Below are positions 1 to 5,791 of a stretch of 10,020 nt of DNA, piece after piece. The number at the start of each line of letters is the position of its first letter. Within the stretch, counting starts at the first letter, position 1. The translations under genes and the position numbers were made by a program. The DNA lies in the NCBI GenBank assembly GCA_963768415.1, contig CAVYHX010000010.1, positions 1 to 10,020 on the forward strand. Reading direction: 5' to 3'. The notes under the pieces were generated by a model. The model had not been told where the DNA came from. It did not search any database and worked only from the letters and a program-made list of their open reading frames with translations. The DNA is from CAVYHX01 sp963768415 (lineage in GTDB: Bacteria > Pseudomonadota > Gammaproteobacteria > UBA9214).

Positions 1-456
1 TCACGCATTCGCCGGTTGCGCACGGCCGGCATCGATGATGTGGGCGGGATCCTGGAACTGATCAAGCCGCTGGAGGATGAAGGCATCCTGGTCAGGCGTT
101 CGCGCGAGCTGCTGGAAATGGAAATCGGGCACTTCGATGTCATCGAGCGTGACGGAGCGATTATCGCGTGTGCGGCACTCTACCCCAGCGCCAGCGAGAA
201 CCTGGCCGAACTGGCCTGCCTTGCCGTGCATGACGATTACCGGAATGAGGGCCGGGGCGATGCCCTGCTGGCATCAATCGAGCGGAAAGCCGCCAGGGCG
301 GGGGTCAAAAAACTCGTGGTACTGACCACGCGGACGGCCCACTGGTTCCGGGAACGCGGTTTCCTGCCCGGCGACAAGTCACACCTGCCGGGAAGAAAAA
401 AAGAACTCTATAACTACCAGCGCAATTCCAAGGTGTTCTACAAATTACTGGACTGA
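1..456 (+). CDS. argA: N-acetylglutamate synthase (amino-acid N-acetyltransferase), C-terminal GNAT domain; 5' end outside window
   Basis: This is the C-terminal 151 residues of ArgA, which transfers acetyl from acetyl-CoA to glutamate, the first step of arginine biosynthesis in the cytoplasm. The frame is open from base 1 (residues SRIRRLRTAG), so the TTG at 16 is internal and not a start. The visible part is a GNAT fold: an acetyl-CoA loop around VHDDYRNEGRGDALL (near residues 76-90 of the visible piece), the LTTRTAHWFRERGF segment, and the ending KKELYNYQRNSKV, which strongly resembles the ends of gammaproteobacterial ArgA proteins. The N-terminal amino-acid-kinase-like domain, which carries arginine feedback control in the family, would lie left of the window, so full-length structure is inferred. 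The gene ends with TGA at 454-456 and converges on the O-methyltransferase across a repeat-rich spacer. A stand-alone GNAT enzyme is less likely because the upstream frame stays open. Confidence 0.9.
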   Translation, partial: SRIRRLRTAGIDDVGGILELIKPLEDEGILVRRSRELLEMEIGHFDVIERDGAIIACAALYPSASENLAELACLAVHDDYRNEGRGDALLASIERKAARAGVKKLVVLTTRTAHWFRERGFLPGDKSHLPGRKKELYNYQRNSKVFYKLLD

Positions 457-596
457 GTTGCCGGCTGTGTCATTATCCGCGTCTGCCGCTACAGCGGCTT
501 GCTGCCGCGCAGTGCGGCCCAGGTAAGCAAAAAATTCCCGTGCAGCAGTAGCGCGAAATTCCACTCGATAATATTCTGGATGTTGCTCTTGTCCGG
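457..596. other. Gene-free spacer after argA, possible coding remnant on the minus strand
   Basis: I see no intact gene and no clear terminator (hairpin followed by T-run) here. On the minus strand one frame runs from the adjoining repeat to a TAG at 489-491. It has a protein-like composition in the non-repeat part, including NIIEWNFALLLHGNF and LLTWAALRGSKPL. It has no start codon of its own with a ribosome-binding site, and its upstream part lies inside the tandem repeat, so it could be the remnant of a gene end or chance. I do not recognise the peptide. Confidence 0.3.
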
Positions 597-661
597 CAGG
601 CGGGCACCTGACTGGAAAAAATAACTGTTATCGCACCCGGACAGGGTGGTTGATCCCGTGC

Positions 662-739
662 GGCGCAATACGCTGCGCTATTGCGCCCTACGTGACTGCT
701 TTGTTTTGTGTAGGGTGCAATAGCGCAGCGTATTGCACC
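662..739. repeat. Long inverted repeat in tandem unit 1 (REP/BIME-like hairpin)
   Basis: The 30-base left arm (662-691) and right arm (710-739) are reverse complements at 28 of 30 positions, with an 18-base T-rich loop between them. Each arm is itself a small hairpin: left ggcgcaata / tattgcgcc around cgctgcgc, right ggtgcaata / tattgcacc around gcgcagcg. The strand could therefore fold into one long stem or into two short ones. There is no T-run after the stem, so it is not a canonical intrinsic terminator. Confidence 0.85.
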
Positions 740-858
740 GAATAATAAACCATGCACCTGCACACCGGCGCCAGCTACCGACATACTGCCCACGCAGGCG
801 GGCATCTGGCTGGAAAAATAACTGTTAACGCACCCGGACAGGGTGGTTGATCCCGTGC

Positions 859-937
859 GGCGCAATACGCTGCGCTATTGCGCCCTACGTGACTGCTTTG
901 TTTTGTGTAGGGTGCAATAGCGCTAGCGTATTGCACC
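859..937. repeat. Long inverted repeat in tandem unit 2
   Basis: This is the second copy of the hairpin, with left arm 859-888 and right arm 907-937. The left arm and loop are identical to unit 1. The right arm carries one extra T in its core (gcgctagcg instead of gcgcagcg). Confidence 0.85.
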
Positions 938-1056
938 GAATGATAAACCGCGCACCTGCACGCCGGCCCAACTACCGACATACCGCCCACGCAGGCGGGC
1001 ATCTGGCTGGAAAAAATAACTGTTAACGCACCCGGACAGGGTGGTTGATCCCGTGC

Positions 1057-1082
1057 GGCGCAATACGCTGCGCTATTGCGCC
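1057..1082. repeat. Half hairpin in truncated tandem unit 3
   Basis: Only the left-arm small hairpin remains: ggcgcaata at 1057-1065, core cgctgcgc, tattgcgcc at 1074-1082. The T-rich loop and the right arm are missing. Homology to the other units ends at 1084, just before the 3' end of the O-methyltransferase gene. Confidence 0.8.
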
Positions 1083-1104
1083 CTGACATTGGACAAAGCG
1101 GACG

Positions 1105-1767
1105 CTACGTTTTTAACACCAGCGTCAGGCCGTCCGCTACCGGCAACAGGCTCATCTGCACGCGCCGGTCGGCATGAATATGTTTATTCAATGCACGTAT
1201 CGCACGGGTATCGGGTTCCTGGTCTGCGGGATCGGCGACCGCGCCCGACCAGAGCGTATTGTCTATCAGGATCAGTCCACCGGGACGCACCAGTTGCAAT
1301 GTCGCTTCGTAGTAGGCCAGGTAGTTTTCCTTGTCGGCATCGATAAAGGCGAAATCAAAACTCCCGTCCGCGCCGTCTTCAAGCAGCTGCTCCAGTGTTG
1401 ACAGTGCCGGCGCCAGTCGCAGGTCGATCCTGCCGGTCACCCCGGCCTCGGACCAGTAGCGGCGACCGATCGCGGTCCATTCCTCACTGACATCACAGGC
1501 GACCAGGATGCCGTCCGCTGGCAATGCCAGTGCCACCCAGAGGGCGCTGTAGCCGGTGTACACACCGACCTCCAGACACTTGCGCGCACCTGTCAACTGC
1601 ACCAGCAGGGCCATGAACTGGCCCTGTTCCGGCGCAGACAGCATGCGCGCCATGGGTTCCCTGGCGGTTTCCGCGCGCAGACGCGCCAGGACGTCAGGTT
1701 CGCGGCTTGATACCGACAGCAGATATTCATACAGGGCATCATCCAGCGGCAGGGTTTTATTGGACAT
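1105..1767 (-). CDS. Class I SAM-dependent O-methyltransferase (caffeoyl-CoA OMT / methyltransferase 3 family)
   Basis: A 220-residue cytoplasmic protein of the usual length for bacterial members of the family, which move a methyl group from S-adenosylmethionine to a hydroxyl (often catechol-type) with help of a divalent metal. SAM-binding motif I is LEVGVYTGYSALW (residues 65-77). The metal and catalytic region is FIDADKENY (141-149) followed by IDNTLWSG (168-175), so D143, D169 and N170 are the expected metal ligands; RPGG (161-164) is the usual post-motif. The substrate cannot be read from the sequence. The start is ATG at 1765-1767, in register with the typical family N-terminus; only a weak GAG-type ribosome-binding site precedes it. 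It is divergent from cpdA (157-bp gap) and convergent with argA, so it is probably a single-gene transcript. The frame is intact. Confidence 0.9.
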   Translation of the reverse strand: MSNKTLPLDDALYEYLLSVSSREPDVLARLRAETAREPMARMLSAPEQGQFMALLVQLTGARKCLEVGVYTGYSALWVALALPADGILVACDVSEEWTAIGRRYWSEAGVTGRIDLRLAPALSTLEQLLEDGADGSFDFAFIDADKENYLAYYEATLQLVRPGGLILIDNTLWSGAVADPADQEPDTRAIRALNKHIHADRRVQMSLLPVADGLTLVLKT

Positions 1768-1798
1768 GACAGCTCGACACCATTATGTGATTATGCAA

Positions 1799-1826
1799 TT
1801 TACAGTTACGTCAATATCCGTATGAT
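1799..1826 (+). promoter_or_regulatory. Probable sigma70-type promoter for cpdA
   Basis: TTTACA at 1799-1804 (5 of 6 matches to the -35 consensus) and TATGAT at 1821-1826 (5 of 6 to the -10) are separated by 16 bp in an AT-rich stretch. Transcription would start near 1833, giving a leader of about 90 bases before the cpdA ATG that contains the hairpin at 1841-1872. This is pattern matching only. Confidence 0.5.
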
Positions 1827-1840
1827 TTGTGCCGAGTATC

Positions 1841-1872
1841 TTGTCATTGCTGCGCTGCGCTCGCAATGACAA
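1841..1872. repeat. Perfect inverted repeat in the cpdA leader (REP-like hairpin)
   Basis: ttgtcattgc (1841-1850) and gcaatgacaa (1863-1872) are exact reverse complements around a 12-base loop. The minus-strand loop holds gcgcagcg, the same core as the hairpins at 662-739. No T-run follows, so an intrinsic terminator is unlikely. It resembles the widespread tcattgcgag-type intergenic repeats of proteobacteria (from memory). An effect on cpdA mRNA is possible but not shown. Confidence 0.75.
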
Positions 1873-1924
1873 CTAATTAAGACGTGACTCAAATCAAAGG
1901 CGCCAGCCAAAGGGACAACCAGGT

Positions 1925-2746
1925 ATGACAGCGAGCACCGGTCATGCGGAATCCGGCAGAGTGATTCGTGTCGTCCAGATTACCGATACCCATTTGTATG
2001 CTGACGCTTCCGGCTGTCTGCTGGGTTTGAATACCGAGCAGTCCCTGCAGGCGGTCGTTGCCGATGTCAGGAAAAACCGGTTGCCCGCCGACCTCATCCT
2101 GGCGACCGGTGACCTGACACACGATAGCTCCCAGGCTGCCTATGAACGGGTCTTCTCCCACCTGGGCAGCTTTGGACTGCCGGTCTATTGCCTGCCGGGC
2201 AATCATGACGAAACGCTGGCATTACAAAAAAGCATTGGCGCGGGACTGCACATATCCGCTGCATCCGCCTGCCACGGTAACTGGCAATTCATCCTGCTCG
2301 ATTCCACCGTAGCGGGGAGTGAGGGCGGTCACCTGTCTCCGCAAACCCTGCAGGACCTGGACGCCCGGCTCGCAGCGAACCCGGAACTGCACACACTGGT
2401 CTGCCTGCACCATCAGCCCGTTCCCATGGGCAGCCGCTGGATTGACACCATGGCAGTCGATAACCCGGATGAATTTTTCGACATCATCGACCGTCACCCG
2501 CAGGTACGCGGCATTCTCTGGGGACATGTACACCAGGAACTGGACCGGATGCGCAACACCGTCAGACTCATGTCCACTCCATCTACCTGTATCCAGTTTT
2601 CGCCCGGCAGCACAGATTTCGCGCTGGACACTACGGCACCCGGATACCGCTGGCTGAATCTGCATGCGGACGGGAAGATTGAAACGGGTGTCAACCGGCT
2701 TGCGAAGATCCCCGGCAAGATTGATATGACGGCGGGCGGTTACTGA
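1925..2746 (+). CDS. cpdA: 3',5'-cyclic-AMP phosphodiesterase
   Basis: A 273-residue metallophosphatase-fold enzyme of normal CpdA length. The family hydrolyses cAMP to AMP in the cytoplasm and so sets the activity of CRP-type regulators. All metal-site motifs are present in order: D21-x-H23 in TDTHLYAD, GDLTHD (62-67), GNHDE (92-96), LHHQP (161-165) and GHVH (200-203). The long insert and the STPSTCIQFSP segment (217-227) are typical of CpdA rather than of generic metallophosphatases. The start is ATG at 1925, preceded by an AGGGAC-type ribosome-binding site. A sigma70-like promoter lies about 100 bp upstream. The TGA at 2744-2746 overlaps the end of the convergent gspF by 7 bp. The frame is intact. 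cAMP specificity is inferred from family resemblance. Confidence 0.93.
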   Translation: MTASTGHAESGRVIRVVQITDTHLYADASGCLLGLNTEQSLQAVVADVRKNRLPADLILATGDLTHDSSQAAYERVFSHLGSFGLPVYCLPGNHDETLALQKSIGAGLHISAASACHGNWQFILLDSTVAGSEGGHLSPQTLQDLDARLAANPELHTLVCLHHQPVPMGSRWIDTMAVDNPDEFFDIIDRHPQVRGILWGHVHQELDRMRNTVRLMSTPSTCIQFSPGSTDFALDTTAPGYRWLNLHADGKIETGVNRLAKIPGKIDMTAGGY

Positions 2747-3957
2747 ACCAGCTGGTTCAAATCGAAAATCGGCAGCAGGATCGCCAGCACGATAATCAGG
2801 ACCACGCCACCCATAAACAGGATCAACAGCGGTTCGAACAAGCCCAGCAGCGCTGCAATGAGGGTCTCGATTTCCCGTTCCTGGTTGATGGCCGCCCGCT
2901 CCAGCATGTCTTCCAGTTTGCCACTGGACTCGCCGCTTGCAATCAGATGCACGGTCATCGGCGGAAAATAACCGCTTCTCTCCAGGGCCGAGGCAATACT
3001 CGCACCTTCACGGACCCGTGCGGCCGCCTCGTCAACTGCACCACGCATGGGTAGATTGGACATCACCTGCGCAGAAATGCGCATGGCCTCCAGCACGGGC
3101 ACACCACTGGCCGTCAATATGCTGAAGGTGCGGGCAAAACGCCCGGTATTCAAACCGCGCTCCAGCCGGCCGACCAGCGGGATACCCAGCAGCAGCAGGT
3201 GGAAGCGCCGCCGGTTACCCGGGTTGCGCAGCAAGTAGCCAATCGCCACACCCGACAGGATCAGCAACAACAGGATGGTCGTGCCCGACTCGCGCAGAAA
3301 ATCACTGGTCGCAATCAACCCGCGTGTCAGCGGCGGCAGCTCCTGGCCGATATTGTCGAAGACCTGCACGACCTGCGGCACGACATAGGTCATCAGGCCG
3401 CCGACAACCAGAATGGCCACCAGTGTCAGCATCGCCGGATAAAACACGGCAAGCTGGATCTTCTGGCGCATCTGCTGACGGCCTTCGGTGTAATCCGCCA
3501 GGCGCTCCAGCACCCGCTCCAGATGCCCCGATTGCTCGCCGGCTTCCACGGTCGTGCGATAGAGTTCGGGGAATACGTGCCTGAAGTCGGACAGACCCGC
3601 CGCCAGTGTGTGGCCTTCCATGACCCGCGAGCGCACGGCCAGCAGCATACTTTTCAGCCGCGCCCGGTCGGTCTGTTGTGACACGGCACGCAAGCACTCT
3701 TCCAGCGGCAGGCCCGCCCGGACCAGGGTCGCCAGCTGCCGGGTGATCAGGGCCAGATCAGTCGCACTGATCCCCCGCTGCAGCAGCGCGGGCCGGGTGT
3801 GGCTGCGCGTCTCGCGTTGCGCGACCTCCTGAACCTCGATCGGCACCCAGCCTTGCTCGCGCAATTGCTGCCGTACCTGGCGCGGCGCATCGCCCTCGAT
3901 GACACCCTTCTTCTCGCGCCCTTTTACATCCAGGGCAGTGTATTCAAAAGCACCCAT
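2740..3957 (-). CDS. gspF: Type II secretion inner-membrane platform protein GspF
   Basis: A 405-residue polytopic inner-membrane protein of normal family length. In the T2SS, GspF is the platform that meets the GspE ATPase and drives pseudopilus assembly. The N-terminus MGAFEYTALDVKGREKKGVI is characteristic. Two T2SSF domains are visible at about 68-191 and 273-394, each with the repeated signature EAGEQSGHLERVLERLADY (138-156) and ASGESSGKLEDMLERAA (340-356). Membrane helices lie at about 169-192, 226-243 and 370-395. The start ATG (3955-3957) has no clear ribosome-binding site, and two small hairpins lie just upstream (3970-3982 and 3985-4001). It is last in the C-D-E-F series but 281 bp from gspE, so it may have its own promoter or depend on readthrough. 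The 3' end overlaps cpdA by 7 bp, leaving no room for a separate terminator. Confidence 0.94.
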   Translation of the reverse strand: MGAFEYTALDVKGREKKGVIEGDAPRQVRQQLREQGWVPIEVQEVAQRETRSHTRPALLQRGISATDLALITRQLATLVRAGLPLEECLRAVSQQTDRARLKSMLLAVRSRVMEGHTLAAGLSDFRHVFPELYRTTVEAGEQSGHLERVLERLADYTEGRQQMRQKIQLAVFYPAMLTLVAILVVGGLMTYVVPQVVQVFDNIGQELPPLTRGLIATSDFLRESGTTILLLLILSGVAIGYLLRNPGNRRRFHLLLLGIPLVGRLERGLNTGRFARTFSILTASGVPVLEAMRISAQVMSNLPMRGAVDEAAARVREGASIASALERSGYFPPMTVHLIASGESSGKLEDMLERAAINQEREIETLIAALLGLFEPLLILFMGGVVLIIVLAILLPIFDLNQLVQ

Positions 3958-4238
3958 AGCAAATACTACAGTCTCACAGACTCGCTCTCCCTTCGGGAGA
4001 GGGTTGGGGAGAGGGAATAAATAAAAATAACGACTTTATTATATCCCCTCATCATGTCCTTCTCCCGAAGTACCCAAAAGACGGGCATAAAGGAGAAGGG
4101 GCGCTTTATTTGTATTGTAATGAATGGCATTCACGTCCAGCGACCCATAAGAATGAAACCAGATATATTTAAAAAAAAGCAGTCGCTGACCAGCTGATTC
4201 TTCGAGAGATCCCCGTTGCCCTGCATGCGGCCGGTCTG
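3958..4238. repeat. gspE-gspF spacer with REP/BIME-like inverted elements
   Basis: No gene is visible in these 281 bp. It holds a hairpin agtct-cac-agact (3970-3982), a second hairpin ctctccc-ttc-gggagag (3985-4001) continuing into ggttggggagaggg, an AT-rich linker (4016-4042), and then a degenerate copy of the same element in opposite orientation (about 4040-4070). The 10-mer cttcgggaga (3991-4000) is the exact reverse complement of tctcccgaag (4061-4070). A further stem pairs ccttctcc (4058-4065) with ggagaagg (4092-4099). The A-run at 4171-4178 reads as T8 on the gsp strand but follows only a weak stem. The layout resembles a REP doublet inserted inside the operon; mobility is inference. 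Confidence 0.65.
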
Positions 4239-5762
4239 TTAACCGCCCTGGGTTACCCGCAGGACTTCCTCGACCGAGGTAATCCCGTCGAGCACCCTGC
4301 GCCAGCCATCCTGGCGGATGCTGGGAGATGATTCCCGCGCAATGTGTTCCAGTTCGTATTCACCGCCCCCATCATGGACCAGGGTACGCATGTCGTCGTT
4401 GATGACAACCAGTTCATAGATTCCGGTACGCCCCCGGTAGCCCAGCTGCTTGCAGGCTTCGCAACCTTTGGCGCGATAGAGTACCGGCGGCTCGTCCACC
4501 GGGACGCCCATGGCGGTGCAGTCGGCACGCCCTGCGGTATAGGACTCCTTGCAATCATTGCACAACACCCGCACCAGCCGCTGCGCCAGCACGGCGACCA
4601 GGCTGGACGACAGCAGGAACGGCTCCACACCCATATCGCGCAGGCGGGTAACGGCGCCGACTGCGCTGTTGGTATGCAGCGTGGAAAATACCAGGTGTCC
4701 GGTGAGACTGGCCTGAACGGCAATCTCCGCGGTTTCCAGGTCACGTATCTCACCCACCATGACCACATCCGGGTCCTGGCGCAGAATGGCCCGCAGGCCG
4801 CGTGCGAAGCTCAGGTCGACCTTGGTGTTGACCTGCGTCTGGCCGATGCCATCGAAGTAGTACTCGATCGGGTCTTCCACCGTCATGATATTGCGGCGTT
4901 TGTTATTCAGACGGGCGAGCGCCGCATACAGGGTGGTGGTCTTGCCCGACCCGGTCGGGCCGGTGACCAGGATAATCCCGTGCGGCCGGCTGATCAGGTT
5001 GTCGATGACGTCGCGCGTCTGCTCCGCCATACCGAGGTGTTCCAGGTCCAGGCGCCCCGCCTGCTTGTCCAGCAGGCGCAACACCACCCGCTCGCCATTG
5101 CCCGATGGCAGGGTGGACACACGCACATCGACCGCGCGTCCGGCAACCCGCAGGGAGATGCGGCCGTCCTGCGGCAGACGTTTTTCGGCAATATCCAGGC
5201 GCGCCATGACCTTGATGCGCGAGACCAGCAAGGGCGCAAGAATACGTTGCGGCTCCAGCACCTCGCGCAAGACACCGTCGCAGCGGAAGCGGACCACGAG
5301 GCGGTTTTCGAAGGGTTCGATATGAATGTCCGAAGCATTTTCCTTCACGGCCTCGGTCAGCAGCGCATTGATCAGACGGATGATCGGCGCATCATCTTCG
5401 CTCTCGAGCAGGTCTTCCGGCTCCGGGAGTGCCTGGGCGACATGCATCAGATCCATGTCATCCCCCAGATCGCCCATCATCTGCATGGCTTCGTTGGAAT
5501 CCTGCTCGTAGGTCTTCGCCAGCAGGGCGTCAAACTCGATGTTCGCTATGGCCTGCAGCTTGAGCGGCTTCCCCAGCAGGCGGCGTAACTCGACCAGTGC
5601 AGCCGGGTCTATGCTGCCGTGGTGCATAATGATCACACGGCCATCCTGCTCACCGGCGACCAGTACGCCGTGGCGCTTGGCAAACAAAAACGGCGGGCGC
5701 CGTAACCCGGCAGTTTTATTGCTTAACAGCTCAGCAGGTACTTGCAGCGGTGTCTCACTCAT
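4239..5762 (-). CDS. gspE: Type II secretion ATPase GspE
   Basis: A 507-residue cytoplasmic ATPase of the secretion superfamily that powers pseudopilus assembly through GspF and GspL. Visible in order: N-terminal N1E-like domain (about 20-110), the acidic linker PEPEDLLESEDDAP, the N2 domain with ENASDIHIEPFE (141-152), Walker A GPTGSGKTT (268-276), Asp box TVEDPIE (294-300), Walker B region DPDVVMVGEIRD (330-341), His box TLHTNSA (361-367), and a tetracysteine zinc motif CNDC (401-404) / CEAC (434-437) with the CX2C-X29-CX2C spacing typical of GspE. The zinc motif and context favour GspE over PilB. The start ATG at 5760-5762 has no strong ribosome-binding site, which fits translation coupled to gspD. 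The gene is intact, unlike gspD directly upstream. Confidence 0.96.
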   Translation of the reverse strand: MSETPLQVPAELLSNKTAGLRRPPFLFAKRHGVLVAGEQDGRVIIMHHGSIDPAALVELRRLLGKPLKLQAIANIEFDALLAKTYEQDSNEAMQMMGDLGDDMDLMHVAQALPEPEDLLESEDDAPIIRLINALLTEAVKENASDIHIEPFENRLVVRFRCDGVLREVLEPQRILAPLLVSRIKVMARLDIAEKRLPQDGRISLRVAGRAVDVRVSTLPSGNGERVVLRLLDKQAGRLDLEHLGMAEQTRDVIDNLISRPHGIILVTGPTGSGKTTTLYAALARLNNKRRNIMTVEDPIEYYFDGIGQTQVNTKVDLSFARGLRAILRQDPDVVMVGEIRDLETAEIAVQASLTGHLVFSTLHTNSAVGAVTRLRDMGVEPFLLSSSLVAVLAQRLVRVLCNDCKESYTAGRADCTAMGVPVDEPPVLYRAKGCEACKQLGYRGRTGIYELVVINDDMRTLVHDGGGEYELEHIARESSPSIRQDGWRRVLDGITSVEEVLRVTQGG

Positions 5763-5791
5763 CTAGCCAGTCAATTCCAGGGTTCGCTTCT

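Larger units (their letters stand above)
597..1084. repeat. Tandem repeat, about 197-bp unit, roughly 2.5 copies
   Basis: Three copies start with the same word gcaggcgggca at about 596, 794 and 991. A second anchor, cacccggacagggtgg, recurs at 634, 831 and 1029, giving a period of 197-198 bp. Copies 1 and 2 differ by only a handful of substitutions and three single-base indels. The first 75 bases or so from the cacccgg anchor are identical. Copy 3 stops at 1084, after the left half of its hairpin, only 20 bp from the stop codon of the O-methyltransferase. Each full unit contains one long imperfect palindrome (listed separately). Apparent open frames in this interval merely repeat one peptide per unit and are not genes. 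The position between two convergent genes is typical for REP- or BIME-like intergenic elements; any role in termination is inference. Confidence 0.9.

Noticed and set aside
16..456. Stand-alone GNAT acetyltransferase starting at the TTG at 16
   Set aside because: The frame is open to base 1 with ArgA-like residues before the TTG, and there is no evidence of a ribosome-binding site. It is the 3' end of a longer argA.
597..1084. CRISPR array
   Set aside because: The unit is about 197 bp and almost fully conserved, with no short direct repeat and variable spacers, and no cas gene is present.
473..1089. Minus-strand open frames of 104-130 codons in the spacer after argA
   Set aside because: They repeat the same peptide in each 197-bp unit (for example AYCAARDQPPCPGA), so they are a by-product of the tandem repeat and not genes.
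1105..1767. Assignment of a precise substrate (catechol, caffeoyl-CoA) to the O-methyltransferase
   Set aside because: The family motifs are clear, but substrate specificity cannot be read from the sequence and the neighbours give no pathway hint.
1786..1801. CRP-like site upstream of cpdA
   Set aside because: Only one half-site (tgtga at 1786-1790) is present. The other half at the right spacing is aattt, far from tcaca.
4171..4200. Intrinsic terminator after gspE on the minus strand
   Set aside because: A T8 run is present, but the preceding sequence forms only a 3-bp stem with wobble extensions, too weak to call.
4344..5588. A 414-codon plus-strand open frame opposite gspE
   Set aside because: It is antisense to a fully supported gspE and rich in Gln/His/Asp/Arg, as expected for the complement of a GC-rich gene. 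No family resemblance was seen.
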